This document shows positions 11,505 through 23,089 of a stretch of DNA of 64,000 nucleotides, in pieces. The stretch comes from Elmis aenea. Its lineage: Eukaryota; Arthropoda; Insecta; Coleoptera; Elmidae. The notes below the pieces were generated by a model. That model saw only the letters and a program-made list of their open reading frames with translations. It made no database searches and was not told the DNA's origin. Location: contig OX393579.1 in NCBI GenBank assembly GCA_947652605.1, positions 17,691,674 to 17,755,673 of the forward strand, in the 5' to 3' direction. The position numbers and the translations under genes were made by a program. The stretch's first letter is position 1; each line of letters begins with the position of its first letter.

Positions 11505-12200
11505 TGCGTTTAAACAAAAAATAAGTTTTAACTTTTATTATCTTTTTTTTTAAGTGCCACAGTACAAGCATTAAGCGCATGGCCTTTAAGTTATTTCGAC
11601 ATGATAAAAGGTTCGTTAAAAATTCATAGGAAACTAGATTTTAGCGATTTAAAAAAGATTCTCCCATTTTAAGAGTTACACAAAAAAAACTTCATAGTAA
11701 AGATTGCTCGTCTTTCAGAAATAAAACAAAATATAATTTTTCCAATTTCAATTTTAATTTTTGACACATTTTTAACATTTAAAAAGTGCAACAACTGAAG
11801 AAGTTTTTTATTTTCTATTTATCAGAAAGAAAAAAAATCAAAAGAGAAGTTGGTGCTTGACCTAAAATAAATTTGCAGATAAAAAAACGCCAATAAAAAA
11901 TGTATATGGCACTGAATTTTAGCGATTTTAGAAATATTTATGAGGGTAAAGTGCCCATGTTTTAAGAGTCAAAAGAAGTTAGTAAAAATTAAAAAAAAAA
12001 ACTAAATATAAAAGATCGTTTTCGTATAAATTTATTAAGTAACTGTTAAAATATGGCACTTTCACCTTGTGAATATATCTAAAATCGCTATAATTAAGTG
12101 TACTGTAATTTTTTTTTTATTGTTTTAATCTGCAAATTAGCTTTAAGCCATGCACCAATGATTTTAAGAATACTGAAATAAAGTACCTATTACAAGTCAG
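11505..12200. repeat. Diverged relative of the 10051-10811 foldback family
   Basis: Landmarks of that family recur: AAAAAGTGCAACAACTGAAG near 11780, GAAGTTGGTGCTTGACCTAA near 11848, GGCACTGAATTTTAGCGATT near 11907, and the inverted AAGCCATGCACCAATGATTT near 12152. No clean termini or TA flanks remain. Confidence 0.55.
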
Positions 12201-13060
12201 CAAATTATATTTTCTTTCCTTAATGCCATACATAGCTAAGTGGTGTGTTTACTATTATGATACAGCAATAACATATCTTTGACTAATATAGAAACGCATT
12301 AACATAAAAACACAATATAGTAAGTACGAATACGTTTATCTCAGGTATGCAACGAATTAACACAGTAATTTAATTAGGCATATCAAAAACCAAAAATCTG
12401 TGTTTTTATTATGGAATCTAAGAAGCAACTATCGGAATGCATTTAAGGTTTATCACTGGAACCAATTTTGTAGAATAACTTGTAAATAAATCGCCCAAAA
12501 AATATTTTGCCGTGATTTCATATGAACAACTAAAATGTTATTGTTGAAGTGTTGGTTACACCAATTGCTCGCATTTTTGTAAGTATTTTGTAAAAATGCT
12601 TTACGTTAGCCCGTAATATGAATTAATTACAGTTTAAAGAGGTTTAAACAATTTTTAGGTGCCCTTAAGTTTTATTTTAAAATGTTTGCATTCAATAATT
12701 TAAAAAATTCTAAACCAGTTTTCATAAAATGAAAATATTATCTACTTTTTGAAAAAATGTTTGCTTACCCTTATAGCAACACCTTTGTTATATTATGCAA
12801 TGAACCGAAAGTGGTTAATATTTTTTTTTTATGAAATGCTAACAAAAAAAACAAACGCAATGTCGCGGTGGGCAAACACGAACGGCTTATACTTTCATTC
12901 ATGTTAAGAAATCTCACAAGAAATATGTCACGATTAGGTAAAATTCTTGAAAATTGGAACATTAGTTTGCAAATTCGTTATAATAAATAAACTATTATGG
13001 ATATAAGGAACTATGTGGGCAATAACAAAATTAATTAAAATTGCATTAATTACAATATGG
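12201..13060. other. AT-rich stretch upstream of the first cuticle-type gene
   Basis: Nothing coding is recognised. The minus-strand frame at 12771-12962 has no recognisable features. Confidence 0.4.
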
Positions 13061-13067
13061 AATCATA

Positions 13068-13237
13068 ATTAAAAGTGAGAGTGTGTGCGAAAATACTTGT
13101 GGTAGGTCAATATCTACTGATTACAGGCGCCTTGCAAGTCAAGTTAATATTCTTTAAAATTTGTATTTCTCACTGATAACGAAGGTCGTTTATTAAGTAT
13201 ATAAAGCGCGGTAAACATTAGTTCGATATCATTTCAT
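13068..13237 (+). promoter_or_regulatory. Core promoter and upstream sites of the first glycine-rich gene
   Basis: From upstream to downstream: ATTAAAAGTGAGAGT (13068-13082), a nuclear-receptor half-site AGGTCA (13104-13109), a TATA box TATATAAA (13198-13205), and GATATCAT (13225-13232), whose A at 13231 lies 33 bp from the start of the TATA box and is the likely transcription start. The same four elements in the same order and with similar spacing lie before the paralogue at 17.8 kb. Binding of a hormone receptor to AGGTCA is inferred from motif identity and the usual control of cuticle genes by ecdysone-cascade receptors. Confidence 0.65.
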
Positions 13238-13265
13238 CTACAGTTCAACAAGAAGTAATACAGCA

Positions 13266-13844
13266 ATGAACGCATTGGTAAGTTCAAGTCTTGAATTATT
13301 ATTAAATATTAACGTTTGCGATTTCTTACATTGAATTTTCTTCTTGGTAATATAGATTCTAGCAGCACTAGGGTGCTTGGTCGCTTTGGCCAGCGCTGAC
13401 AATGGAGTCGTTGTTAAAGGACCATCAGGTGTTGTAACCGGTAACGGAGCTGTAGGCCCTAATGGTCACAGGAACGGTGATGGATGGAATGATGGCTGGG
13501 GTGGCGACTGGAATGATGGTCGTCGTGGCTGGAACGGCGGATGGAACAATGGCTGGAACAATGGACACGATGGTCGTTGGGATGATGGACGTTGGGATGA
13601 TGGCCGTTGGGATGATGGCCGTTGGGATGATGGTCGTTGGGGTGGCAAAAACGGAGGATGGGGAGGCTGGAACAACGGTGGATGGGGAGGCAGACGTTGG
13701 GGAGGTTCGGACGGCCGCGTTGGCTGGGATGGTCACAAAGTCGTTGTACGTGGACCCGACACTGTACCCGCCGTCATTGCTGGCCCAGCTGGTAAAGTAG
13801 TTGCCAAAGGTCTCTATGGTGTTGGACACGGCCATGGTTGGTAA
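13266..13844 (+). CDS. Secreted glycine-rich, cuticle-type structural protein (2 coding exons)
   Basis: Exon 1 is 13266-13277 (Met-Asn-Ala-Leu), then a 78-bp phase-0 intron with GTAAGT donor and TATAG acceptor; exon 2 is 13356-13844 with stop. The spliced protein is 166 residues. Residues 1-18 form a signal peptide (hydrophobic LILAALGCLVALASA, cut predicted after ASA). Residues 24-41 hold KGPSGVVTGNGAVGPNG, a block shared with the paralogue. Residues 43-130 are Gly/Trp/Asp/Asn/Arg low complexity, with four consecutive WDDGR units at about 79-98 encoded by 15-bp DNA repeats. Residues 131-166 are a separate tail with VVVRGP, VIAGPAGKVVAKG and an HGHGW end. Splitting the signal peptide with a tiny first exon is typical of insect cuticle genes. 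An extracellular structural role in cuticle is inferred; a glycine-rich antimicrobial-type peptide precursor is less likely. No chitin-binding R&R motif is visible. Confidence 0.85.
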
Positions 13845-14040
13845 ACATTCCCATTTCAAAATTTCGCCTTCGACCTTTCGTTGAAAGTATTTCCAAGTGA
13901 TTATAAGGAGCCGACTTCATGCGTCATTTGATATCGATTCATGCCGTACCTGCTATTTCCTAATTATTTATTGATAATCATGTATATTATGTGTATTGTA
14001 AATGTTCAAAAACATTTTAAATAAATGTCTTTTTAAAATA
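13845..14040 (+). terminator. 3' UTR and polyadenylation signal
   Basis: AATAAA lies at 14020-14025, about 180 bp after the stop codon, followed by a T-rich stretch. Cleavage is expected shortly after; the exact site cannot be seen. Confidence 0.6.
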
Positions 14041-14820
14041 CAATCTATTATTTACGTTGAACCTTGTTAAACAATAATTACTGCCTGCCGACACAGTTTT
14101 TACAATGAAAATATTTAGCCCAAAAAACTCCAATACCTCAAAACAATGCATTCACAAAGTTTTAAATACAACATATTTGATAACGATGCTAACAATAAAA
14201 TAGAGTGTTAATGTGTATTATATAATATGTATAAAAGTACAAAAATTTTAAAAATTTTAAATAAAATAATAAAAATATTGTCACGTTAGGATTATATCTA
14301 TCTTCTAAAAACAACGTTCTCCAATAAACAACGTTTGTAAATTTGAATTTGCTTTAATAAGAATCTTGTCGATTGGAGTACGCTAAAAAGCCTTACCCTA
14401 ATTGAAAGATTGGATAATAATCTTTAGGCTTATTCAACAAGATGTCAATATGTTTCTGCATCCTAATTTGTTACTTAGTTGGGCTGTACAAAATCTTTAC
14501 TATTTCCTGCAAATCAAAATGCTATACTGATGCAGCTCACTTTATAATAATGGGTGCTCATGCAAAAACAAAAAGCAATCACATCGATATAAAACAGTGA
14601 AACGTGCAAGATGTACATTTGTTATCGTAGAAAAAAGCTTTTTCAAATTATTATAAAAATCGTCAATTCAAAAAAAAAAAAAAAACGCTCCACCACTCGT
14701 ACAATACAAATTTGACATATTTTATTTTCAGGTTGAAACTATTGTTTTATATGGCCATAATGTTAAACTTTTTATAAAATTAAATACTATTTAACTTGGC
14801 TAATTTTTATTGTGTCAGTA
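14041..14820. other. AT-rich intergenic stretch
   Basis: Nothing recognised between the first gene's polyadenylation site and the mariner relic. Confidence 0.45.
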
Positions 14821-14821
14821 T

Positions 14822-15720
14822 ACAGCGTGATCGAAATTCGAGTTTAATCAAATACAATTATTTTTTTCTGAATTCATTAATGTATTTTACTTCTACATTT
14901 ATTGTCAAATTTGAAAAAATGCGTTTTGGACAACAACCCCTATAAATCAGGCAACCCGATCGTTTTAGTATATGTCGTTACCATGACAACCAATCAACAA
15001 ATTCAAAAATTTGAAATCCTGTTACTTGTCATCGTAATAAGTTCGTATCAATGAATTTCAGTAACGAGAAAAAACGCGATATGCTGCAAATTTTTTATTC
15101 ATTGAATAGGAATTCTACGGTGGCAAGGCACCGATATGCGGAAACATATCCAGAAAGAAGACAACCCTCGCACATTTTGGCTAATGTATCAAATTGAGCG
15201 CACCGAGGATTTTCTAAAAAAACATCGTCTGGTCTGTTGAGTGTACATTTACCAATTTAGGACTATTTAATCGTCATAATGAAAATTACTGGGTCCGGGA
15301 AAATCCTCGTATACACAAAGATTGCAGACCACAACATCGGTTTGCTATTAATGTCTGGGTAGGTTTATGGCAGGACAGAGTTCTCGGGCCATGCATATTC
15401 GAGGGAACATGCACTGCCCAACGATACTAAATTTTTTTACGAACCACATTCTCCTTAACCAGTTGTGAGATATGTGGTGGCAACAAGATGGCGCGCCAGC
15501 GCACAATGCACACGTTGTACGACAACAACGGTATCAACTGTTTCCTGAGCGCTGGATAGGGACAAATGGTCCTGTGCCCTGGCCCGCCCGGTCGTTTAAA
15601 TACCGTCTTGGGGATATGTTAACAACAAGGTCCACAATCAAAATTATACGCTACTTAAATCAAAATACAATAAGCGCCTTTAAAAAATAACAAAGTTAGT
15701 AGTGGTCTGACACATAATCT
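14822..15720 (+). mobile_element. Mariner/IS630-type transposon, internally deleted and frameshifted
   Basis: TATACAGCGTGATCGAAATT at about 14819-14838 is a likely left terminus. A start-like region at 15051 reads NEKKRDMLQIFYSLNRNSTV then ARHRYAETYPERRQPSH, the N-terminal helix-turn-helix segment of a well-known insect mariner-like transposase group. The middle, including the first catalytic aspartate block, is largely deleted near 15200. Positions 15472-15610 read WWQQDGAPAHNAHVVRQQ and RWIGTNGPVPWPARS, the second aspartate block (QQDGAPAH) and the WPARS segment that precedes the third. The downstream DFFLWG-like part is degraded and no right terminus was found. Confidence 0.85.
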
Positions 15721-17590
15721 AATTGTCCTTACTTTTTATCGTATCCCTAAACATTAAAAAAATAAGAAAAAATAAAAATAATTTTATAATTCCAAATTGG
15801 GAGCGCTATGGTATTTTTCTTCTTAAATTTAATTCAGCACCAAATTTTGCAACTTTGCTCGAATTTAAGCAAGCTTCCCATTTTAAACCTGGAATTTTGA
15901 TCACAGTGCATAACTTTAACAATAGAAATCTAAAATTTCTTTAGTTCTGATTGTATTTGTAACACAAAAACGGAATTGAAATGTTCCATTTCGTTTTCTC
16001 TTTTTATATTCTTTTTTCTTTTCTTATATATTTGAGTAGATAATGCATTGTTTTTTTTTTGTAAGTGGCTCAGTATTAAAAATATTCTTCGATAATGCGA
16101 TTCAAAGCCCAACGCTCTCTATAGCTGTCTTTTTTTTTAATTTTATAAATATTGTACGTACCTATCATAAAATTTGTTAATAGATTCCATGAAAATCTGA
16201 TTTAATGCCCATAACAATTAAAAAAGTTGATCGCATTTCAAAAACTTTGAAAATTGGGTCAACATTTGAAGCGATTAAGGTCCTTATCTAACATAGAAAT
16301 ATCAAATTTGTTATGATGATATTAAAATTATTGTGCTAAAATTTAAAACTTTTAGTTGTCTCAGAATATTGAAGAAGCTGGGTACAAGATATATTATTGT
16401 ATATTCTAGATTTGAATGTCTATAAAGTACGTTAAAACACACTTCTTTGCTATTTAACCATCATTTTATCTCTAGCGAATTTCGATATAGCTTTGTTTAT
16501 AATCTTGAGATTTACGCCCCTTAAATCTATTTTTTCTAGCTTTTGGTTTAATTACTCCTTTGTGGTTAATTAGAATCAATAAAATTTTAAACATATATTT
16601 TAAAACTTCAAAATAGTTTTATTTAGTGGTAAACATTTTAAATTAAAAATCAATAATATTTACTTGTATCTTTTCTTATAGTACCTAGCAGTCGTTAAAA
16701 TAACGTTACAGATCTTTATCTCATTCTTTTTCTCATTATTTGTAATTCAGATTTTCCTACTTAAGTTCAAGGTTCCTTAGAAAATAACTGCCAGTTAATG
16801 ATGGGAGTAAACTGTTCACTGACAGTAAAAAGTGCAAAAGCGTTAAAATATGTACACAATTCTAAATTATTTTAAGATAAAAATGATTTTTTATGTTGTA
16901 ATAATTAAACCTTAATAAATAACAAAGTACTTTATTAAAAGTAATTGTAAATGAATTTGCAAAATTCGACGAAATTATGTATTTTTTTGTACCTACAACT
17001 TAACACTTGTCCGCAATTTTTTACCAACAATTCTTGTGGTTTATTTACAATTTTTTAACTTTATAATAATTAAATGACTATGGTGGATGGGTATGAATTT
17101 CTAATTTTATATAAACTAATCTGATATTAAAGAGACTTGAGTCTCGAAACTGCTTTAGATTTGTTTTAAAAATAATTCCTCATAGAAATAAAATAATTGG
17201 TTTCTATATTTAAAAGAAAACACTTAAATAATTTAACAATTATCAATTGAAGAAAGAGTTCTCCAAATATTAAGAAGACGCATTTTAATAATACATACCA
17301 ACAAATTGTAGACTAGATCAAGTTTACAAAAAAAGTTATATTTACAGTTTTTAAGAGAAACCGCATTGCGATTTATATTTAGCTTGCCAATTATTTAACT
17401 AACATATTATAAATAAATACATATATGGTATGAACAAGGAAATTCGTTTTTTCAAAATAAATATCATAACAATTATTTCATTAAAATTCCGGACACTATT
17501 TGCAAGTTTGTTTTGATACAATAACCGTAATACTAAGTGTCAATTTATAAGGAAATATGTGGAAAAATACCTTACCCATGCATTATTCAT
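15721..17590. other. AT-rich intergenic stretch between the two cuticle-type genes
   Basis: No gene or bounded repeat is recognised. The frames at 15723-15944 and 15930-16112 (minus) have no recognisable content. Poly-T runs lie at 16051-16060 and 16129-16139. Confidence 0.45.
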
Positions 17591-17602
17591 TAATATTGTC
17601 TC

Positions 17603-17763
17603 ATTAAAAGTGAGAGTAATAGACCGTGTGTAAGGTGTAAGTGAGGTCAATACTTGTTAGATGGACAGAAGTAAGTTACACTTTTTAAAAATGGAATTTC
17701 TTAGTCTAAGGTCATAAATATAGTATATAAACGGACACTATTATTCTGTTGATATCATAACTT
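17603..17763 (+). promoter_or_regulatory. Core promoter and upstream sites of the second glycine-rich gene
   Basis: ATTAAAAGTGAGAGT (17603-17617), AGGTCA (17644-17649), TATATAAA (17724-17731) and GATATCAT (17751-17758, likely start A at 17757, again 33 bp from the TATA start). The half-site to TATA distance is 80 bp here and 94 bp in the paralogue. Retention of these blocks in otherwise diverged upstream DNA suggests that they are functional. Confidence 0.65.
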
Positions 17764-17789
17764 CGAAGATTTATCTAGTACAAACAGCA

Positions 17790-18293
17790 ATGCATACATT
17801 GGTAAGTAGATATATCATATTGGTACAGTTTTAAACGAATAGTGCTATTTGTGTACGAGTAAAATGATGGAATTTGTTGTATTTTCAGACCTTAGTAGCA
17901 CTAGGGTGCTTCGTGGCCTACGCCAGCGCCGGTCTCGTTCTCAAAGGGCCATCTGGTATTGTAACTGGAAGTGGAGCTCAAGGACCTGCAGGAGTAGTCA
18001 ACGGACATGGTGCTGTAGGACCTACAGGCCCCAATAATGGCTGGGGCGGTGGATGGGATGGCGGTTGGGATGATGGCAGATGGGATGATGGCCGATGGGA
18101 TGGTGGACACGGAGGCTGGAACAACGGATGGGATGATGGCAGATGGGACGGTGGACACGGTGACTGGAACAACGGATGGGATGATGGCAGATGGAACGAC
18201 GGACGTTGGGATGATGGCAGGTGGCACGGTGATGATGGTCAATGGCGTGGTAATGGTGGTTGGAACGGTGGCTGGGGAGGCAAACACTGGTAA
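17790..18293 (+). CDS. Secreted glycine-rich, cuticle-type structural protein (paralogue)
   Basis: Exon 1 is 17790-17801 (Met-His-Thr-Leu), an 87-bp phase-0 intron follows (GTAAGT donor, TTTTCAG acceptor), and exon 2 is 17889-18293 with stop, giving 138 residues. Residues 1-18 (LTLVALGCFVAYASA) form a signal peptide. Residues 22-50 carry KGPSGIVTGSGAQGPAG and a second GHGAVGPTGP block, i.e. two tandem versions of the motif that occurs once in the upstream gene. The remainder is WDDGRW, WDGGHG and WNNGW repeats and ends GGWGGKHW. The VVVRGP/VIAGPAG tail of the paralogue is absent. Start context (acagcaATG), intron position and promoter match the gene at 13.27 kb, so the two arose by tandem duplication and were then remodelled by repeat turnover. 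The structural extracellular role is inferred from composition. Confidence 0.85.
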
Positions 18294-18505
18294 ACGTGCC
18301 GGACTAATTTGGAATTAAATGTTTCTAGTAAATTTTTACAAGAAAGTTTAATTTTAAATTCTTGTATATAACCGATCCTTCAATACGTTCACTGCTTGTC
18401 GATGTGTGCGATCTGTACATTTTCCTAGTTATTTATTTAATGTCATACATATTGTATATAGTTCAAAAATTATGCAAATAAATGAAATTGATAATAAAAT
18501 TGTAT
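18294..18505 (+). terminator. 3' UTR and polyadenylation signals
   Basis: Two AATAAA hexamers at 18477-18482 and 18493-18498, about 185-200 bp after the stop codon, similar in distance to the upstream paralogue. Confidence 0.6.
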
Positions 18506-18861
18506 GCCTATTCTTAAATACCAATATCTCACCAAATAACTTGGGTTTTCCTCTTATTTTGCAACAAGTTCAATATTTAGTTTTAACTTATTGTTGTTAT
18601 TCGCTTTTTACCAATTTTGTTATTTACTACAAATTTTGCCAGAAATAATACAAAAGAAGAAAAAAAAAGGAATAAATATACCCTCTTAATGAAAAGTAAA
18701 AATTACCAAAGACTAAACATAATTTTTTTTTATGTAAAAATATGTACCTATATTGAGTATGGAAGAAGTCTTTGGTATTTATAAACCGTTTATATTATTT
18801 TCTTATCAATAACAGTTTTAAAAATCATAATAATTTTTAGGTATTGTCTATAGATACCACT

Positions 18862-19772
18862 TTATTCGGGCCACTATAGAGATCTTACTTAAAAAGCAAA
18901 GAGTCAGTGATATTGGCAAAAAGTTTGTAACTTGATTTGTAGCGATATTAAGTAGTTTTGACCAATACATGGTTAACTTGATCGTAGCAAAAATTTTAAT
19001 TGTGGTAATTTTAATTTTACTTAACATGTTTTTTTGGTTTACCAAATAAAAATCTAAATTTTTGAAAGTTTTGACTATTTGCATGGCTGATATTAGTGGG
19101 TGGTATTATTTTGTCACATCACATCTACAGTTAGTTACAAAAATACAACAGTCTGCTTTTGATATTCTTATAGACGCCGTATTAGATACCTATTTTATTA
19201 GAACGAAAGCATTTGTTTTATTACATTTTTAATATAATATTATTGCATAAAAGACATACCAACCTACTTAAACAAATAAAAGCAACTAGGTAAAGAAAAT
19301 CCATGATATATTTTAAATAGCAGAACGTGTCAATATTAAGGGACAATGGCTTTTGTTTTATTTGTAAAAAAAAACGGTAAGGTTCATGGCCAACTCATTA
19401 AAAAGGTTTTTTTTTTGCTTAGGTAAATGTATTCAAATTTTCAGGGCAAAGAAAATACCATTAAAAAATGGTAAAAAAACAAATACTATTCACTCCGCAT
19501 AATATGCAATTTAGTGGCCATAAAAAAAACAAAAGCTGCCTGTTATATCTTCGTAATAAGTGTGCTATAAAAAAAACTTATGCCATCTGTTTATCAAGCT
19601 TATTAAAATTGTCACAATTTACAAACATTCAAATTTTTGTTTTAAAAACAAACAAAAACCATGCATTGTTCAAAACATTTGAGTATTGCGTTAAATTAAG
19701 GTTTATAAAATTTAACTTTTTCAGCAACTCTCTATCTCTTACATTAAGCGAGATTCGTATAGTGGTCCGAAT
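18862..19772. repeat. Decayed foldback element related to the 27131-28661 family
   Basis: The left arm begins ATTCGGGCCACTATAGAGAT and the right arm ends with the diverged complement (CGAGATTCGTATAGTGGTCC at about 19748). Further in, GTTTTGACCAATACATGGTT (about 18954) faces AAACCATGCATTGTTCAAAA (about 19656). The CAGGG termini are lost. The frames at 18848-19084 and 19468-19782 lie inside the arms and are not genes. Confidence 0.6.
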
Positions 19773-19875
19773 TAGGTGGTAAACCCAATAGATTATTTGA
19801 AAAACAATATAGTAAATTATTATTTTCTTGATATACTAAAGTTAATAATTGTTTTTAGCGAACTATTGTCATATA

Positions 19876-20495
19876 CAGGGTGTTTCAGACCACCCGTACC
19901 AGCACTTTTATTCGAAAATGCGACGTCTGACAAAAAAGGGGTAAAAAATTATAATAAAAGTGCATATGCAGAATTGACTAACGCTATAGCGGTTTTCGTG
20001 ATTAAACCGGAAGTGGCCAAATCCGGAAGTAACTTTAAAAACTTAAATAAAACCATCCTGTTTTTATTGCATAATTAGAAAGATATTTGATAAATGAACA
20101 CTTTTTACTCAATAATTTTTTTGATTATCAGTACCTATAGTTTGTATGGGTGTATGGGGTATCCAGAACTCAGTTACCTGCATGCGAAAAGGGTTTTAAA
20201 TATTGTTATGATTAAGGTTCAATGATTACAAACTATACGGATAATCAAACAAAAATTCAAGTAAAAAGTGTTTATTTATCAAATATCTTTCTAATTATGC
20301 AATAAAAACCGGATGGTTTCATTTAAGTTTTTTAAACCCACTTCTTGATTTGGTCACTTCCGGTTTAATCACGAAAACCGCTATAGCGTCAGTCATTTCT
20401 GCATATGCACTTTTGTTATAATTTTTTCCCCTCATCTTTGTCAGACGTCGCATTTTCGAATAGAAGTGCTGGTACGGGTGGTCTGAAAGGCCCTG
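19876..20495. mobile_element. Foldback element, 620 bp, TA-flanked
   Basis: Starts CAGGGTGTTTCAGACCACCC and ends with the near-complement (GGGTGGTCTGAAAGGCCCTG). TA flanks lie at 19874-19875 and 20496-20497. Arms of about 270 bp include GTACCAGCACTTTTATTCGA, TGCGACGTCTGAC and AACCGGAAGTGGCC in both orientations; the loop is near 20150-20200. The left arm is open over about 100 codons (19776-20078) but is repeat DNA. Confidence 0.88.
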
Positions 20496-20509
20496 TATAA
20501 TACACTAAT

Positions 20510-21430
20510 TATTTTGTAGTATTTGTAAGCCTAAATAGCAATAGTTTTTTAAAAAAATGTAAAGGTGTTTGACTTGCTTTAAAATATCTCTAAAAGATTA
20601 CACCCTTTTATCGTTCTAAAAGCGTATCGCTCCTTCATCCGAATGGAAGTAGGTACATACAAAATTAGTATATTATAAAATACACGTGCTGTGTGCAAGA
20701 AGAATATTATATTAAAAAAGTTCGATTTGGAAACTATTTTTAATGTCAAAATACGTGTCTTACATACATTTTTAACACAAAAATCTAAATGCTAAAAACA
20801 TTGTTTTGCATTTAAAGTAGTAAAACCTTTGATGCATATAACGTCGGAAATCCAAGGTAGTTACCAAATTTTTGCGACTTAGTTCACAGTTTTTTTAATT
20901 TTATCAAACAATACTTAACAATAAAAGTTTTACAAAATAAAAATTTTAGTATTAAAATTGCTTGTTTTTTTTTTAAATAATTATTAACATAAAATCGAAT
21001 CGTAAATGTTACTGCCTTTACAATGGCTTGAGATAAACGAAGGTGTTTATTAAACTTTCAGTAACCGCAGAGAGAGTTTATTTTTTTGACGAAACGAACT
21101 TAAAATTGCTTGGCTATAGATAGATTCCCGATTGGTTTTATCGAAAGCGATTTCTTGCTCCTTTCACAGAAGTTGTACGTTGAACATTCGCGTGTCTGTA
21201 GATGCCTTTTAGACTTTTTTAAAGCTTTCCCTTACTTTTTATTAGCTAATGTAGAATTTTTAAGTATAGTCTGTTATAAACTTGTTTAATAAAATAAGTA
21301 ATAACCTTCACTAATTAGTTTGTTTATGATAAGTAATAAAATAATGACTAATTATGTTGTACTTTAAAAAATAGTTTTAAAATAAAATTATTGAAGTTCT
21401 AGTCCTAGTGTTTTAAGGATATATCATTGT
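20510..21430. other. AT-rich intergenic stretch
   Basis: Nothing recognised. Confidence 0.45.
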
Positions 21431-21809
21431 TAAACTTTTTTATTTTCAAGATGGATCCCCAATATATACAATGTTTGAAATTCAAGTTTTTGGATGAGGA
21501 TCTCACTTATTATAATAGCTGGAGCATAGGTTTAAAATTAACAAAGTTGCTAAATTCGGTGCTCAACATTATTCCGAAGAAAAATTTGTATATCATAAAC
21601 GGTGTCCGAGGAAAACCGGAAAATACGATTTAAAAAATAATGTCTATAACTCCTTTGGATTAAAAAATATTTCAAATATGTAAAAACATTGCCCAAGCTA
21701 CTTTTTAAGCCAAATCGGATAGTGATCACAAATATTTCTCAGATCAATTCGTTTTTGTTTTATGACTACCAACTTACAGGCCCAAATCTTGCCATTTACA
21801 CAATCCAAT

Positions 21810-22515
21810 AGGATCTAATTTAATTGATGTATCACACGTGGTATTTTACTTCCACATTCATTGTCAAATTTGAAATAATGCGTTTTGTACCTCAAGCACT
21901 TCAAATTAGATAGGCCGGTCGTTGTAGTTTATGTCTTTACTATGACAACCATTCAACAAACTAAACATTTTAAAAGCCTAAACTTGTCATCGTAATAAAT
22001 TCGTATAAAGAACTTGGACAATGAAGAAAAACGCGATATTCTGCGAATTTTTTATTTATTCAAGAAGAATTTTACTTGTTTAGTACAACAATATCCGAAA
22101 AAAATACTATTTTTTACGTTAGACAGAAACTAAAGTAAATAGTTTAAAGCATATGAATATCGTACTACAAAACTTAAGAGAACGGCATTCTTAATTTAAC
22201 AATAACGTAAACATAAAAAGTAATACAAATTAAAGATATTAAAATAAACCTCCTTCTGCACTGCATAACTGCAAATGTTTCTTAATGTTCAGAAGCCGCG
22301 CTATTAGTCTTTGAGGAATATCTGGAAGTTCATTTATAAGAATCTATTACGATGACGAGCACCTAATAAACTTTAAAAAAATTTAATTTGATGGTTAGTT
22401 GTCATGGAAACGACAAAAACTACATCGATTTATAATGATTGTTTTCCAAAACGCATTTTTTCAAATTTAACAATGAATGGGAAGTAAAATATGTGTGATA
22501 CAACAATGAATTCAG
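21810..22515. mobile_element. Inverted-duplication derivative of the 14822-15720 mariner family
   Basis: The left half matches the 14.8-kb element: ATTGTCAAATTTGAAATAAT, CGTTTTGTAC, then CTATGACAACCATTCAACAA and a plus-strand piece NEEKRDILRIFYLFKKNF (start of transposase) at about 22020-22075. The right half is inverted: positions 22340-22500 read back as the same 5' region, and 22240-22330 on the minus strand read like the transposase tail (LPDIPQRLIARLLNIKKHL). The copy therefore joins an N-terminal arm with a second, oppositely oriented, internally deleted arm. Confidence 0.75.
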
Positions 22516-22843
22516 ATAAAAACTTCGTTTGATTATGTAAATAGTAAAAATTGCGCCCATCAGAAATCATACAGTTGGTCGTTATAAAACAAAAACTAAT
22601 CGATCAAGGAGAAATTTCAGATCACCATTCGATTCGATTTAAAAAGTTGTTTGAGCATAGTTTTTACATTTTTTAAATATTTTATAATCCAAAAGAGTTG
22701 TAGGCGATTTTCAAAAATCGTATTTACTAATTTTTCCTAATTTTCTCGGATACCGATTAGGATATTTTCAATTTCTCTTTGGATTATTTATCAATAAGCA
22801 CTTAATTAAGCAGCTTTGCCAAATTTAAACCTACGCTCTAGCT

Positions 22844-23033
22844 CAGTGTCTCTCAAACTTTACTAATAGCTTACAGAGGACCCCAATTAATAGTTTTGTA
22901 GACAATATCTTGTTTTTAACTTAGCCTGGTCAATAAATTTGTATGATTTTCGAATACAATAAAAGGCTCGGGGACTCCTTCAGATAGATTCAGGCCCTCC
23001 AGGGGTTCGCAGACCACACTTTGAGAAACACTG
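22844..23033. mobile_element. 190-bp hAT MITE with perfect 8-bp target duplication
   Basis: Termini CAGTGTCTCTCAAACTTTAC and ...CACACTTTGAGAAACACTG, flanked by CTCTAGCT on both sides (22836-22843, 23034-23041). The CAGTG-TCTCAAACTTT end with a GGACCCC/GGGGTTCGCAGACC interior is the common hAT terminal type. No coding content. Confidence 0.92.
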
Positions 23034-23089
23034 CTCTAGCTATTATAACGAGATTCACATGCTTAAACTCGAAAATCAAACACCCTGTA

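Larger units (their letters stand above)
21435..23087. mobile_element. Diverged foldback element hosting two later insertions
   Basis: The right end reads ...CGAAAATCAAACACCCTGTA. Its complement aligns with the left arm at 21440-21560: GGATCTCACTTATTATAATA and GCATAGGTTTAAAATTAACA on the left face TATTATAACGAGATTCACAT and AAATTTAAACCTACGC on the right. Into it came a mariner deletion derivative (about 21810-22515) and a 190-bp hAT MITE (22844-23033). The left CAGGG end is not preserved. The frame at 21427-21633 lies in the left arm. Confidence 0.65.

Noticed and set aside
13425..13859. Long antisense and alternative frames over the first glycine-rich gene
   Set aside because: Repeats in the real coding strand keep the other frames open; no splice or start signals support them.
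17901..18318. Antisense (Ser/Pro/Ile-rich) and +1 (Met/Gly-rich) frames over the second glycine-rich gene
   Set aside because: Shadows of the same 15-bp-type repeats; the spliced plus-strand model explains signal peptide, intron and promoter.
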